Position numbers and translations under genes: made by a program
NCBI RefSeq assembly: GCF_012275445.1
Contig: NZ_JAAZQK010000009.1
Coordinates: 1 to 64,000, forward strand
Length of the DNA: 64,000 nt
DNA from: Rhizobacter sp. SG703
GTDB lineage: Bacteria > Pseudomonadota > Gammaproteobacteria > Burkholderiales > Burkholderiaceae_C
Direction of reading: 5' to 3'
Notes under the pieces: generated by a model
Databases searched by the model: none
What the model was told of the DNA's origin: nothing
What the model saw: the letters and a program-made list of their open reading frames with translations, nothing else
Part shown: positions 16,329 through 25,960 of the stretch, in pieces
How the letters are laid out: each line of letters starts with the position of its first letter
Position numbering within the stretch: the stretch's first letter is position 1

Positions 16329-17254
16329 TGACCGTGACGCCCCCCGCCGCCCGTTCCGATGCCCCTGCCTGGGCGGGCCGATTCGCCAGCCTGCCGGTGC
16401 TGCAGCAGGTCGCCGCCGGCCTGCCGGCGATGCCGGCCGCGATGCAACGCATGGGCCAGGCCGTGCTGGCGCACCCTTTCAGGGCGGCCACGCTCAACAT
16501 CGATGAATTCGCCGGCGAGGTCGCGGTGTCGATCGCGACCGCCAACCGCTTCGCCCGGGCGCTGAACTTCGCCGGCTACCCGCAATTCCGCGCCGAGCTG
16601 GCGCGCGGCTTCGAGGCCATCCTCGCGCCGGTCGAGAGCCTGCGCAGCAACCTGCGGCAGGCCACCGGCACGCAGCAGGCGATGGTGGCGTCGCTGCGCG
16701 AAACGCTGGCGAACCTCGAACACACGCTGCAGGCCTTGCAGCACCAGCCGTGCGAGCAGGCGGTGTCGCTGATCGCCGAGGCCGACCAGGTGCTGACGCT
16801 CGGCTGGGGCAGCAGCGCCTACCTGGCCGGCGTGCTGCAGCACGAGCTGGAGCCGCTGTGCTCGCGCGTCGGCAGCCTCGCGCAGGCCGGCGGGCCTTCG
16901 CATGCGGCGCGCCAGCTGGTCAAGCGCGGGCCGCGCGACCTGCTGATCGCGTTGGCCTTCCCGCGCTACGTCGAAGACACCATCGCGTTGACGCGGCTGG
17001 CGCGCGAGCGCGGCGTCAAGGTGCTCGCGCTGACCGACGAGCCGAGTTCGCCGCTGGTGCCGCTGGCCGACGTGACGCTGTATGCGCACGTCGACCGGCA
17101 GGTCGCGCCGACGTCCAATGCGACGGTGCTGGCATTGCTCGAAGCGCTGGTGGCCGCGCTCGCGCACCGCACCGAAGGCGCGGTGCAGCGCGCCGAGGAG
17201 ATGGCTCGCGGCGTGCTGCCGTGGCTGCAGGTCGACCCGGGGAGGGTGCGATGA
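16328..17254 (+). CDS. RpiR/MurR-family transcriptional regulator
   Basis: A 308-residue regulator. Residues of about 28-105 form the HTH_6 DNA-binding domain (LNIDEFAGEVAVSIATANRFARALNFAGYPQFRAEL). The C-terminal two thirds form a SIS domain (VLTLGWGSSAYLAGVLQHEL, LIALAFPRYVEDTIALTRLARERGVKVLALTDEPSSPL). SIS domains usually bind phosphosugars or amino-sugar derivatives; here the operon handles peptides, so the ligand may be a cell-wall peptide or sugar-peptide (inference). It is the first gene of the operon and overlaps iaaA by ATGA. Confidence 0.9.
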   Translation: MTVTPPAARSDAPAWAGRFASLPVLQQVAAGLPAMPAAMQRMGQAVLAHPFRAATLNIDEFAGEVAVSIATANRFARALNFAGYPQFRAELARGFEAILAPVESLRSNLRQATGTQQAMVASLRETLANLEHTLQALQHQPCEQAVSLIAEADQVLTLGWGSSAYLAGVLQHELEPLCSRVGSLAQAGGPSHAARQLVKRGPRDLLIALAFPRYVEDTIALTRLARERGVKVLALTDEPSSPLVPLADVTLYAHVDRQVAPTSNATVLALLEALVAALAHRTEGAVQRAEEMARGVLPWLQVDPGRVR

Positions 17255-18249
17255 GTTTCTCCGTGACATCGCCGGTGATCGCGATCCATGGCGGCGCCGG
17301 CACCTTGTCGCGCGCGTCGATCTCCACCGAGCAGCATGCGGCCTACCGCGCCGCGCTCGACGAGATCCTGCGCAGCGCCCAGGCGATGCTCGCCGGTGGT
17401 GCGCCGGCGATCGACGTCGTCACCGAAGCGGTGCGGCAGCTCGAGGAATGCCCGCTGTTCAACGCCGGCCGCGGCGCGGTCTACACCGCCGACGGCCGCC
17501 ACGAGCTCGACGCCTGCGTGATGCGCGGCAGCGACCTGGCCGCCGGCGCGGTGGCCGGCGTGCGCACGCTGCGCAACCCGATCCTCGCGGCGCGTGCGGT
17601 GATGGAGGCCGGCGGCCCGGTGCTGCTGATCGGCCCCGGGGCCGAGCAGTTCGCCGCCGAGCGCGGCTGCGAGACCGTCGCGCCCGAGTGGTTCGACACG
17701 CCGCACCGGCTGGCGCAGCTGCACGCGATGCAGGCCAGCGACCGCATCGCGCTGGACCACGACGTGCCAGGTCATGACGCACCCACCGTGCCCGCGCCGC
17801 TCGACGAACGCGACAAGTTCGGCACCGTCGGCGCTGTCGCGCTCGATGCGCACGGCCACCTGGCCGCGGCCACCTCGACCGGCGGCATGACCAACAAGCG
17901 CCCCGGCCGCGTCGGCGATTCGCCGCTGGTCGGCGCCGGCTGCTATGCCAACGACCGCACCGTCGCGGTGTCGTGCACCGGCGTCGGCGAGGCCTTCATG
18001 CGCGGGCTCGCGGCCTACGACGTGTCGGCGCTGGTCGAGTACGTCGGGCTGCCGCTGCGCTTTGCCGCACGCCGCGTCGTGATGGACAAGATGCCGCCGC
18101 TCGGCGGCCGCGGCGGGCTGATCGCCGTCGATGCGCGCGGCAACGTCGCGCTGCCGTTCAACACCGAAGGCATGTACCGCGGCTGGGCCCGGGTCGGCGA
18201 AGCGCCGGTGTCTGCCATCTATGCCGACGAAGCCGGCCCCGACCAATGA
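17251..18249 (+). CDS. iaaA: Isoaspartyl peptidase / L-asparaginase (Ntn hydrolase)
   Basis: A 332-residue proenzyme of the plant-type asparaginase family, which cleaves isoaspartyl dipeptides and L-asparagine. Autoproteolysis is expected between Gly191 and Thr192 in [12 protein letters not shown], making Thr192 the N-terminal nucleophile. The substrate-binding [23 protein letters not shown] and TGVGE-x-F segments follow. The N-terminal AIHGGAG and [14 protein letters not shown] motifs are complete. ATG 17251 overlaps the rpiR stop codon, and its own stop overlaps the gsiA start (both ATGA), so it is tightly coupled within the operon. The iaaA-gsiABCD order matches that known in E. coli. Confidence 0.95.
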   Translation: MSFSVTSPVIAIHGGAGTLSRASISTEQHAAYRAALDEILRSAQAMLAGGAPAIDVVTEAVRQLEECPLFNAGRGAVYTADGRHELDACVMRGSDLAAGAVAGVRTLRNPILAARAVMEAGGPVLLIGPGAEQFAAERGCETVAPEWFDTPHRLAQLHAMQASDRIALDHDVPGHDAPTVPAPLDERDKFGTVGAVALDAHGHLAAATSTGGMTNKRPGRVGDSPLVGAGCYANDRTVAVSCTGVGEAFMRGLAAYDVSALVEYVGLPLRFAARRVVMDKMPPLGGRGGLIAVDARGNVALPFNTEGMYRGWARVGEAPVSAIYADEAGPDQ

Positions 18250-20099
18250 CGACGACTCTTCCGCGCCGCGTGCTTGACGTGCGCAATCTCAGCGTCAGCT
18301 TCGCGATCGAAGGCGGGCGGCTGCAGGCGGTGCGCGCGCTCGATTTCCACGTCGATGCCGGCGAGACGCTGGCGATCGTCGGCGAATCGGGCTCCGGCAA
18401 ATCGGTGTCGTCGCTCGCGCTGATGCGCCTGGTCGAGCACGGCGGCGGCCGCATCGACAGCGGCGAGATGTGGCTGACGCGGCGCGACGGCGAACGCGTC
18501 GACCTGGCGCAGGCCAATGCGCGCCGCATGCGCAGCCTGCGCGGCGCCGACCTCGCGATGGTGTTCCAGGAGCCGATGACCTCGCTGAACCCGGTGTTCA
18601 CCGTCGGCCAGCAGGTGGCCGAGTCGATCCGCCTGCACCAGGGCCGCTCGCAGCGCGAGGCGATGGCCGAGGCGCTGCGCCTGTTCGACCTGGTGCGCAT
18701 CCCCGAGGCGCGCGAGGTGCTGGGCCGGCATCCGCACCAGCTGTCGGGTGGCATGCGCCAGCGCGTGATGATCGCGATGGCGCTGGCGTGCCGGCCGACG
18801 CTGCTGATCGCCGACGAGCCGACCACCGCGCTCGACGTGACGATCCAGGCGCAGATCCTCGCGCTGATCCAGCAACTGCAGCACGAGCTGTCGATGGGCG
18901 TGATCTTCATCACCCACGACATGGGCGTGGTGGCCGAGATCGCCGACCGCGTGCTGGTGATGCGCCGCGGCGACAAGATCGAAGAAGGCGACTGCCGCGC
19001 GCTGTTCGCGCAGCCGCGGCAGCCGTACACGAAGGCGCTGCTGGCCGCGGTGCCGCAGCTCGGCGCGATGCAGGGGCAGGACCGGCCGGCGCGCTTCGCG
19101 TTGCCGGGCGACGAGGTGGTCGCCGCGACCCACCAGGTGACGATGCCCGACAGCGTGCGCACCGACCTGCCGCCGGTGCTGACGGTGCAGGGCCTGGTCA
19201 CGCGCTTCCCGCTGCGCAGCGGCATCCTCGGCCGCGTGAAGCGCCAGGTGCATGCGGTCGAGCAGATCAGCTTCGAGCTGAAGGCCGGCGAGACGCTGGC
19301 GCTGGTCGGCGAATCGGGCTGCGGCAAGTCGACCACCGGCCGCTCGCTGGCGCGGCTGGTCGCGCCGCTGGCCGGCCGCGTCGAGGTGGCCGGGCGCGAC
19401 ATCGCGCCGCTCGAAGGCGCGGCCTTGCAGGCGCTGCGCCGCGACATCCAGTTCGTGTTCCAGGACCCGTACGCGTCGCTCGATCCGCGGTTGACCGTCG
19501 GCTACAGCGTGATGGAGCCGCTGCTGCTGCACAAGCTGATGCCGCGGGCCGATGCCGAGGCGCGCGTGCGCTGGCTGCTCGAGAAGGTCGGCCTGCCGGC
19601 CGAGGCGGCGAACCGCTACCCGCACGAATTCTCCGGCGGCCAGCGGCAGCGCATCGCGATCGCCCGCGCGCTGGCGCTGAACCCGAAGGTGGTGATCGCC
19701 GACGAGGCGGTGTCGGCGCTCGACGTCTCGATCCGCGCGCAGATCGTCAACCTGATGCTCGACCTGCAGCAGGAGTTCGGCATGGCCTACCTGTTCATCT
19801 CGCACGACATGGCGGTGGTGGAGCGCATCAGCCACCGCGTCGCGGTGATGTACCTCGGGCAGATCGTCGAGATCGGCCCGCGCCGCGAGGTGTTCGAGAA
19901 TCCGCAGCATGCCTACACCCGCCGGCTGATGGCCGCGGTGCCGGTGGCCGACCCGACGCGGCGCCGCCGCCGCGAGCTGCTGTCCGACGAGATCGCGAGC
20001 CCGGTGCGCGCGCTCGGCGACGCGCCGCAGGTCGCGCCGCTGCACCAGGTCGGCCCCGGCCACTTCGTCGCCCGCCATGCGGTCGGCGGTGCCTTTTGA
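18246..20099 (+). CDS. gsiA: Glutathione/dipeptide ABC transporter, dual ATPase
   Basis: A 617-residue fusion of two ABC ATPases, equivalent to DppD plus DppF, that powers peptide uptake through GsiC/GsiD. The first domain has Walker A GESGSGKS (about residue 49), signature [15 protein letters not shown] and Walker [13 protein letters not shown]. The second has GESGCGKST (about residue 356), [15 protein letters not shown] and [12 protein letters not shown]. Oligopeptide-transporter C-terminal extensions follow each domain ([11 protein letters not shown] and [14 protein letters not shown]). The start codon overlaps the iaaA stop. Its length is close to E. coli GsiA. The name follows operon order; substrates may be peptides other than glutathione. 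Confidence 0.95.
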   Translation: MTTTLPRRVLDVRNLSVSFAIEGGRLQAVRALDFHVDAGETLAIVGESGSGKSVSSLALMRLVEHGGGRIDSGEMWLTRRDGERVDLAQANARRMRSLRGADLAMVFQEPMTSLNPVFTVGQQVAESIRLHQGRSQREAMAEALRLFDLVRIPEAREVLGRHPHQLSGGMRQRVMIAMALACRPTLLIADEPTTALDVTIQAQILALIQQLQHELSMGVIFITHDMGVVAEIADRVLVMRRGDKIEEGDCRALFAQPRQPYTKALLAAVPQLGAMQGQDRPARFALPGDEVVAATHQVTMPDSVRTDLPPVLTVQGLVTRFPLRSGILGRVKRQVHAVEQISFELKAGETLALVGESGCGKSTTGRSLARLVAPLAGRVEVAGRDIAPLEGAALQALRRDIQFVFQDPYASLDPRLTVGYSVMEPLLLHKLMPRADAEARVRWLLEKVGLPAEAANRYPHEFSGGQRQRIAIARALALNPKVVIADEAVSALDVSIRAQIVNLMLDLQQEFGMAYLFISHDMAVVERISHRVAVMYLGQIVEIGPRREVFENPQHAYTRRLMAAVPVADPTRRRRRELLSDEIASPVRALGDAPQVAPLHQVGPGHFVARHAVGGAF

Positions 20100-20141
20100 A
20101 CTGCCTTTGAATCCCCCGTCGTACCAGCCAGGAGAACTCCG

Positions 20142-21689
20142 ATGACATCGCACCACCGTTCCGCTCTCTCGAGAATCGCCGTCGCGCTCGCCGTCAGCGG
20201 CACCGCGCTGGCCGCGCATGCCGCGAAGGACATCACCGTCGCGGTCGCGTCGACCTTCACGACGACCGACCCGTACGACGCCAACGACACGCTGTCGCAA
20301 GCGGTCGCGAAGTCGTTCTACCAGGGCCTGTACGGCTTCGACAAGGACATGAAGATGGTGCCGGTGCTGGCCGACAGCTACACCGCCAGCAAGGACGGCC
20401 TCGTCTACACCGTCAAGCTGAAGAGCGGCATCAAGTTCCATGACAACACGCCGTTCAACGCCGAGGCGGTCAAGGCCACCTTCGACCGCGTGACGAATCC
20501 CGACAACAAGCTCAAGCGCTACAACCTCTACAAGAACATCGCGAAGACCGAGGCGGTCGATGCCACCACGGTGCGCTTCACGCTGAAGGAGCCGTTCTCG
20601 CCGTTCATCAACACGCTGGCGCACCCGTCGGGCGTGATCATCTCGCCGGCGGCGCTGGCGCAATACGGCAGCAAGGGCATCGCGCAGCATCCGGTAGGCA
20701 CCGGCCCGTTCAAGTTCGTCGAGTGGAAAGCCACCGACTACCTGAAGGTCGAGAAGTTCGACGGCTACTGGAAGAAGGGCTGGCCGAAGGTCGACAGCAT
20801 CACCTGGCGGCCGGTGGTCGACAACAACACGCGCGCCGCGGTGATGCAGACCAACGAGGCGCACTTCGCGTTCCCGGTGCCGCCGGAAGCGGTCGAGACG
20901 CTGTCGAAGAAGCCGAGCCTGGAGATCACCGCGTCGCCGTCGATCATCCAGCGCTACCTGTCGATGAACACGCAGCAGAAGCCGTTCGACAACCCGAAGG
21001 TGCGCGAGGCGATCAACTACGCGATCAACAAGGACGCTCTGATCAAGGTGGCGTTCTCCGGCTATGCGATTCCCGCGGAGGGCGTGCTGCCGCACGGCGT
21101 GGAATACGCCGCCAAGCTCGGCCCGTGGCCCTACGACCCGGCCAAGGCGCGCGCGCTGCTGAAGGAAGCCGGCTACCCGAACGGCTTCGAGACGACGCTG
21201 TGGTCGGCCTACAACCACACGACCGCGCAGAAGGTGATCCAGTTCGTGCAGCAGCAGCTGGCACAGGTGGGCATCAAGCTGCAGGTGCAGGCACTCGAAG
21301 CCGGCCAGCGCGTCGAGCGCGTCGAGAGCGCGCAGGACCCGGCGACCGCGCCGGTGCGCATGTACTACGTCGGCTGGTCGTCGTCGACCGGCGAGGCCGA
21401 TTGGGCGATGCGCCCGCTGCTGGCGTCGGAGTCGTTCCCGCCGAAGCTGTTCAACACCGCGTACTACAAGAACGAGGTGGTCGACAGCGCGATCGCGAAG
21501 TCGCTGGTGACGACCGACAAGGCCGAGAAGGCGCGGCTGTACACCGACGCGCAGAAGCAGATCTGGAAGGACGCGCCCTGGGCCTTCCTGGTGACCGAGC
21601 GGCTGGTGTCGGTGCGGGCGAAGAACCTGTCGGGCTTCTACGTCATTCCCGATGGCAGCTTCAACTTCGACGATGTGGAACTGAAGTGA
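20142..21689 (+). CDS. gsiB: Periplasmic peptide/glutathione-binding protein
   Basis: A 515-residue class-C solute-binding protein (SBP_bac_5). The signal peptide [21 protein letters not shown] is cut near residue 28. The family pattern is clear: [65 protein letters not shown]-x-[35 protein letters not shown] and a closing [24 protein letters not shown]. It captures peptides for GsiACD. A strong AGGAGAA precedes ATG 20142. A stable hairpin (21705-21722) follows its stop codon. Confidence 0.95.
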   Translation: MTSHHRSALSRIAVALAVSGTALAAHAAKDITVAVASTFTTTDPYDANDTLSQAVAKSFYQGLYGFDKDMKMVPVLADSYTASKDGLVYTVKLKSGIKFHDNTPFNAEAVKATFDRVTNPDNKLKRYNLYKNIAKTEAVDATTVRFTLKEPFSPFINTLAHPSGVIISPAALAQYGSKGIAQHPVGTGPFKFVEWKATDYLKVEKFDGYWKKGWPKVDSITWRPVVDNNTRAAVMQTNEAHFAFPVPPEAVETLSKKPSLEITASPSIIQRYLSMNTQQKPFDNPKVREAINYAINKDALIKVAFSGYAIPAEGVLPHGVEYAAKLGPWPYDPAKARALLKEAGYPNGFETTLWSAYNHTTAQKVIQFVQQQLAQVGIKLQVQALEAGQRVERVESAQDPATAPVRMYYVGWSSSTGEADWAMRPLLASESFPPKLFNTAYYKNEVVDSAIAKSLVTTDKAEKARLYTDAQKQIWKDAPWAFLVTERLVSVRAKNLSGFYVIPDGSFNFDDVELK

Positions 21690-21704
21690 ATCGTCCGGAA
21701 GAAT

Positions 21705-21726
21705 CCCGGATCGGCATCCGGGCTAC
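21705..21726. repeat. CCCGGAT hairpin, repeat family B, copy 1
   Basis: CCCGGAT (21705-21711) and ATCCGGG (21716-21722) form a perfect seven-base stem with a four-base loop, followed by CTAC. It lies 15 bp after the gsiB stop and 8 bp before the gsiC start, which itself has no Shine-Dalgarno sequence. Related copies are at 60041 and 63775. Confidence 0.75.
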
Positions 21727-21730
21727 CTGA

Positions 21731-22651
21731 ATGGCCGTCTACCTGCTCAAGCGGTTGCTGGGGCTGCTGCCGACGCTGCTGATCGTCGCGGTGCTGGTGT
21801 TCGCGTTCGTCCACCTGCTGCCCGGCGATCCGGCGCGGCTGGCGGCGGGCGTCGATGCCGGGCCCGAGACGGTCGAGCTGGTGCGGCGCGACCTCGGGCT
21901 CGACCTGCCGCTGCCGCAACAGTTCGTGCGCTTCTTCAGCCATGCGCTGCAGGGCGACTTCGGGCTGTCGATCCGCAGCAAGCGGCCGGTGTCGACCGAG
22001 ATCGCCGAGCGCTTCGGCCCGACCTTCTTCCTGACGATCGCGGCGATGGGCTGGTCGGTGCTGCTCGGCCTGGTGCTGGGCGTGGCGTCGGCCGTCTGGC
22101 GCAACCGCTGGCCCGACCGGCTGGGCATGACGTTCGCGATCTCGGGCATCTCGTTCCCGTCGTTCGCGCTCGGCATGGTGCTGATGCAGCTGTTCTCGGT
22201 GCAGCTCGGCTGGCTGCCCACCGTCGGCGCCGACACCTGGAAGCACTACATCCTGCCGTCGCTGACGCTCGGCGCCGGCGTGGCCGCGGTGATGGCGCGC
22301 TTCACGCGCAGCTCGTTCATCGACATCCTGAAGGAAGACTACGTGCGCACCGCGCGGGCCAAGGGCCTGGGCGAGCTGCCGGTGGTGTTCAAGCACGGGC
22401 TGCGCAACGCACTGATCCCGGTCGTCACGATGATGGGCCTGCAGTTCGGCTTCCTGCTGGGCGGATCGATCGTCGTCGAGGTCGTCTTCAACTGGCCCGG
22501 CATGGGCCGGCTGCTGGTCGACGCGGTCGAGATGCGCGACTACCCGCTGATCCAGGCGCTGGTGCTGCTGTTCTCGCTCGAGTTCATCCTGATCAACCTG
22601 CTGGTCGACGTGCTCTACGCCGTGATCAACCCGACCATCCGCTTCCAGTGA
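21731..22651 (+). CDS. gsiC: Glutathione/dipeptide ABC transporter permease
   Basis: A 306-residue inner-membrane permease with six predicted helices. The N-terminal TM helix is preceded by [19 protein letters not shown], as in DppB/GsiC. The conserved long segment [38 protein letters not shown] is present. The coupling EAA loop is [47 protein letters not shown]. It forms the channel with GsiD. Translation may be weak: the start codon has no ribosome-binding site and follows a hairpin. Its stop lies in a 14-bp tandem duplication shared with the start of gsiD. Confidence 0.95.
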   Translation: MAVYLLKRLLGLLPTLLIVAVLVFAFVHLLPGDPARLAAGVDAGPETVELVRRDLGLDLPLPQQFVRFFSHALQGDFGLSIRSKRPVSTEIAERFGPTFFLTIAAMGWSVLLGLVLGVASAVWRNRWPDRLGMTFAISGISFPSFALGMVLMQLFSVQLGWLPTVGADTWKHYILPSLTLGAGVAAVMARFTRSSFIDILKEDYVRTARAKGLGELPVVFKHGLRNALIPVVTMMGLQFGFLLGGSIVVEVVFNWPGMGRLLVDAVEMRDYPLIQALVLLFSLEFILINLLVDVLYAVINPTIRFQ

Positions 22652-22672
22652 ACACACGCCAGTGAACACACC
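22645..22672. repeat. 14-bp tandem duplication at the gsiC/gsiD junction
   Basis: CCAGTGAACACAC occurs twice in a row with a 14-bp period (22645-22658 and 22659-22672, differing only at the last base). In the first copy TGA is the gsiC stop; in the second copy GTG is the gsiD start. A single copy would give a GTGA stop/start overlap, as at other junctions in this operon. Confidence 0.8.
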
Positions 22673-23555
22673 CGCCCCCGTCACTCCCGCGCCCACCGCC
22701 GATGCCGTGCGCACGCCGGCCTCCGAGTTCTGGCGCAAGTTCAAGCGCCAGAAGGTCGCGCTGGTGGCCGGCGTGTTCGTGCTGCTGCTGGTGCTGGTCG
22801 CGGCGCTCGCGCCGTGGATCGTGCCCTTCGATGCCGAGAACTTCTTCGACTACGACGCGCTGAACACGCCGCCGTCGGCGAAGCACTGGTTCGGCGTCGA
22901 CTCGCTCGGGCGCGACATCTTCAGCCGCATCCTGATAGGAGCGCGCATCTCGCTGGCCGCCGGCTTCATCTCGGTGGCCGCCGGCGCGGTGATCGGCACG
23001 CTGCTCGGGCTGCTGGCCGGCTACTACCAGGGCTGGTGGGACCGCATCGTGATGCGCATGGCCGACGTGCTGTTCGCATTCCCCGGCATCCTGCTGGCCA
23101 TCGGCATCGTCGCGATCCTCGGCAACGGCATGGTCAACGTGATCCTCGCGGTCGCGGTGTTCAGCGTGCCGGCCTTCGCGCGGCTGGTGCGCGGCAACGT
23201 GCTGTCGCTGAAGCACCAGACCTACATCGAGGCGGTGCGCTCCATCGGCGCATCGGACACCGTGATCATGGTGCGCCACCTGCTGCCCGGCACCGTGGCG
23301 TCGGTGGTGGTGTACCTGACGATGCGCATCGGCACGTCGATCATCACCGCGGCGAGCCTGTCCTTCCTCGGTCTCGGCGCGCAGCCGCCGACGCCGGAGT
23401 GGGGCGCGATGCTGAACGAAGCGCGCGCCGACATGCTGAACGCGCCGCACGTCGCGCTGTTCCCGAGCCTCGCGATCTTCGTCACCGTGCTGGCGTTCAA
23501 CCTGCTGGGCGACGGCCTGCGCGACGCGCTGGACCCGAAACTGGACAAGTTCTGA
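22662..23555 (+). CDS. gsiD: Glutathione/dipeptide ABC transporter permease
   Basis: A 297-residue permease, partner of GsiC. After a cytoplasmic N-terminus ([17 protein letters not shown]) there are about six membrane helices. The DppC/GsiD landmarks are [29 protein letters not shown], the EAA loop [31 protein letters not shown], and [60 protein letters not shown]. The start is GTG 22662, placed by the tandem duplication and by homology of the N-terminus. Its stop overlaps the next start by one base (TGATG). Confidence 0.95.
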   Translation: MNTPAPVTPAPTADAVRTPASEFWRKFKRQKVALVAGVFVLLLVLVAALAPWIVPFDAENFFDYDALNTPPSAKHWFGVDSLGRDIFSRILIGARISLAAGFISVAAGAVIGTLLGLLAGYYQGWWDRIVMRMADVLFAFPGILLAIGIVAILGNGMVNVILAVAVFSVPAFARLVRGNVLSLKHQTYIEAVRSIGASDTVIMVRHLLPGTVASVVVYLTMRIGTSIITAASLSFLGLGAQPPTPEWGAMLNEARADMLNAPHVALFPSLAIFVTVLAFNLLGDGLRDALDPKLDKF

Positions 23556-24640
23556 TGCGGCTGTCAGCGCTCGGCGCACCGCGCGTCGGCACGCTGCCTG
23601 CCGGGGCGCTCGATGCGATCACCGACGTGGCCGGCGTCGCGCTCGGCCATTGCACGCTGGACGGCGGCGCGACGCAGACCGGCGCCACCGTGCTGCTGCC
23701 GCAACCGGGCAACCTGTTCCTGCACAAGCTGCCGGCGGGGCTGGCGGTGATCAACGGCTTCGGCAAGAGCATCGGGCTGATGCAGGTGCAGGAGCTCGGC
23801 ACGCTCGAATCGCCGATCGCGCTGGTCAGCACGCTGGCGGTCGGCACCGCGGCGACGGCGCTGGTGCGCGATGCGCTGGCGCGCAACGCCGAACTGGCGC
23901 GCAGCCTGCCGACGCTGAACCCGCTGGTGTTCGAATGCAACGACGGCTGGCTGAACGATGCGCGCACGCTGGCGCTGCAGGAGTCGCATGTGGCGCAGGC
24001 GCTGGCAGCGGCGCACGCGGCGCAGCAGGCCGGGCAGGGGAGCTTCGAACAAGGCAGTGTCGGCGCCGGGCGCGGCATGTCGTGCCATGGGTTGAAGGGC
24101 GGCATCGGCAGCGCGTCGCGCCGGGTGGCGTGGCAAGGGCGCGAGTCGACGGTGGGCGCGCTGGTGCTCGCGAACCACGGGCGGCCCGAGGCGCTGACGA
24201 TCGCCGGCCGCCGCATCGGCGCGCCGTTGCAGGCGCGAATGGTTGCCGAAGCCGACGCCGGACCGGAGCGCGGCTCGATCATCGTGCTGCTCGCGACCGA
24301 CGCACCGTTGGATGCGCGGCAACTGGGCCGCGTCGCGCGCCGCGCAGCGGCTGGCCTCGCGCGCACCGGCTCCGACTACGGGCATGGCAGCGGCGACATC
24401 GCGCTCGCGTTCAGCACCGCGTGGCGCGTGCCGCAACAAGCCGACGAGCCGATGCCGGCCGTCGCGATGCTGCACGAAGCGGCGCTCGACGGCGTGTTCC
24501 AGGCCGCGGCCGAAGCCACCGAGCAGGCCATCGTGCATGCGCTGTTCGCGGCCACCACGGTGCGCGGCCGCGATGGCCGCACGCGCCACGCATTGACCGA
24601 ACTCGCGCCGGACTGGCCGGCGCTGATGGAGCAGACATGA
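23555..24640 (+). CDS. P1-family (DmpA-like) autoprocessing aminopeptidase
   Basis: A 361-residue DmpA/BapA-type Ntn-like hydrolase that releases N-terminal residues, in characterised members including D- or beta-amino acids. The N-terminal ITDVAGVALGHCTL and the FECNDGWLND, GAGRGMSCHGLKGGIGSASR and VGALVLANHG segments match the family. The cleavage site is Gly240-Ser241 in ERGSIIVLLATDAPLD, making Ser241 the nucleophile. The GLARTGSDYGHGSGDIALAFST segment closes the active site. No signal peptide is present, so it should work in the cytoplasm on imported peptides. It is the sixth gene after rpiR in the operon and overlaps dppA by ATGA. Confidence 0.92.
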   Translation: MRLSALGAPRVGTLPAGALDAITDVAGVALGHCTLDGGATQTGATVLLPQPGNLFLHKLPAGLAVINGFGKSIGLMQVQELGTLESPIALVSTLAVGTAATALVRDALARNAELARSLPTLNPLVFECNDGWLNDARTLALQESHVAQALAAAHAAQQAGQGSFEQGSVGAGRGMSCHGLKGGIGSASRRVAWQGRESTVGALVLANHGRPEALTIAGRRIGAPLQARMVAEADAGPERGSIIVLLATDAPLDARQLGRVARRAAAGLARTGSDYGHGSGDIALAFSTAWRVPQQADEPMPAVAMLHEAALDGVFQAAAEATEQAIVHALFAATTVRGRDGRTRHALTELAPDWPALMEQT

Positions 24641-25470
24641 AGACCCCGACGATCCTGGTGGCCGTGGACATCGAAGGCGTGGCCGGCGTGTGGCGGCCCG
24701 AGCAGACGCAGGCCGGCAACGGCGACTACGAACGCGCCCGGCGCTGGATGACGCAGGAGGCCGACGCGGCGGTGCGCGGCGCCTTCGCCGGCGGTGCCGG
24801 CACGGTGCTGGTGAACGATTCGCATGGCCATTTCGGCAACCTGCTGGCCGACGAGATCGACCCGCGGGCGCAGCTGATCCAGGGCAAGCCGCGCCAGCTC
24901 GGCATGATGGCCGGCGTCGACCAGGGCGTCGACGGCGTGCTGATGATCGGCTGGCATTCGCGCGCGAAGAGCCGCGGCGTGCTGGCCCACACGACGAGCA
25001 GCTTCGCGTTCGCGCGGGTCTGGCTGGGAGGATTGGAGCTTGGCGAGATCGGGCTGTATGCAGCCCTGGCCGGCGAGTTCGGCGTGCCGGTGCTGATGGC
25101 CAGCGGTTGCGACGTGATGGCGGCCGAGGCCGCCGCGCTGCTGCCCGGCACCGCCGCCACCGTCGTCAAGTGGTCCGAGGGTGCGCGCAGCGGCCGTTCG
25201 CTGTCGCCGGCGCAGTCGCGCGCGGCGATCGAAGCGGCTTCGCGCGAGGCGGTGCAGTCGCTGGCCACGAAGCCGCCTGCGCCGTGGCGGCTGCCGGGCG
25301 CGCCGACCTTGCGCGTGCAATGCCAGACGCCGGCGCTGGCCGATGCCTTCGCGCTGTGGCCCGCGGTGCGGCGCGAGGATGCCGAGACGATCTCGGTGGC
25401 CTGCGGCACGGTGCACGAGGCGGTGCGCAGCCTCAACGCGTTGTCGGTGATGGGGAACGCGCTGCGCTGA
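24637..25470 (+). CDS. dppA: D-aminopeptidase DppA (M55 family)
   Basis: A 277-residue zinc aminopeptidase of the M55 family, whose characterised member (B. subtilis DppA) removes N-terminal D-Ala from short peptides. Zinc-binding segments are visible: VAVDIEGVAGV near the N-terminus, VLVNDSHGHFGNLLADEID, and MIGWHSRAKSRGVLAHTTSS. The GEIGLYAALAGEFGVPVLMASGCD region is also typical. The last gene of the operon, it overlaps the P1 peptidase stop codon. Together with IaaA and the DmpA-like enzyme it implies use of peptides with isoaspartyl, D- or otherwise atypical bonds, such as peptidoglycan or aged-protein fragments (inference). Confidence 0.93.
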   Translation: MKTPTILVAVDIEGVAGVWRPEQTQAGNGDYERARRWMTQEADAAVRGAFAGGAGTVLVNDSHGHFGNLLADEIDPRAQLIQGKPRQLGMMAGVDQGVDGVLMIGWHSRAKSRGVLAHTTSSFAFARVWLGGLELGEIGLYAALAGEFGVPVLMASGCDVMAAEAAALLPGTAATVVKWSEGARSGRSLSPAQSRAAIEAASREAVQSLATKPPAPWRLPGAPTLRVQCQTPALADAFALWPAVRREDAETISVACGTVHEAVRSLNALSVMGNALR

Positions 25471-25497
25471 GCACGCCGGGGCCCGGCCGGTGCCGGG

Positions 25498-25526
25498 TTG
25501 ACAGGCGGCGGACTGGTCTTTATATT
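25498..25526 (+). promoter_or_regulatory. Strong sigma-70-type promoter for the arsR gene
   Basis: TTGACA (25498-25503), a 17-bp spacer and TATATT (25521-25526) make a near-consensus promoter, unusually good for this GC-rich DNA. The start of transcription would fall near 25533. The -10 is covered by the left arm of an inverted repeat described separately. Confidence 0.75.
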
Positions 25527-25547
25527 TCCATTCGGTTATATAAAGAC
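25516..25547. promoter_or_regulatory. ArsR-type operator, 10-bp inverted repeat
   Basis: GTCTTTATAT (25516-25525) and ATATAAAGAC (25538-25547) are perfect inverted copies separated by 12 bp. The left arm overlaps the -10 box and the right arm ends 11 bp before the arsR start codon. The position fits autorepression by the adjacent ArsR-type protein. Confidence 0.75.
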
Positions 25548-25558
25548 AAGGCTATGCG

Positions 25559-25960
25559 ATGGGTTCTTCGACGGGTTCGGCGGCGGTTTCCGATTCGCTC
25601 GACCTGACCTTTGCCGCGCTGGCCGACCCGACGCGCCGCGCGATGCTGGCGCGGCTGGCGTCGGGCGAGGCAACCGTCAACGAACTGGCCGAGCCGTTCG
25701 CGCTGTCGCAGCCGGCGATCTCGAAGCACCTGAAGGTGCTGGAGCGCGCCGGGCTGATCAGCCGCAGCCGTGCCGCGCAGACACGGCCATGCCGGCTCGA
25801 AGCGGCACGGCTGCATGACGTCGCGCAGTGGGTCGCCAGCTACCGCTCGCTGTGGGAGGCAAGCTTCGACCGGCTCGATGCCTTGCTGCAGGCCACTGCA
25901 ACACGTACCTCCACCCCGACACCCTCACCGAAAGGAAAACGCCATGTCCGCAAACCCTGA
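25559..25960 (+). CDS. ArsR-family winged-helix repressor
   Basis: A 133-residue regulator. The winged helix-turn-helix is typical: FAALADPTRRAMLARLASGEATVNELAEPFALSQPAISKHLKVLERAGLISRSR. The metal-binding ELCVCDL motif of true ArsR proteins is absent; the recognition-helix region instead reads ATVNELAEPFALS. It therefore belongs to the non-metal group paired with SRPBCC proteins. AAGG precedes ATG 25559. Its end overlaps the SRPBCC gene by 17 bp. It probably represses both genes by binding the inverted repeat at 25516-25547. Confidence 0.92.
   Translation: MGSSTGSAAVSDSLDLTFAALADPTRRAMLARLASGEATVNELAEPFALSQPAISKHLKVLERAGLISRSRAAQTRPCRLEAARLHDVAQWVASYRSLWEASFDRLDALLQATATRTSTPTPSPKGKRHVRKP

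Noticed and set aside
18219-21218. A 999-codon minus-strand open frame opposite gsiA and gsiB
   Set aside because: Shadow of the ABC-transporter genes; low-complexity composition and no start signal.
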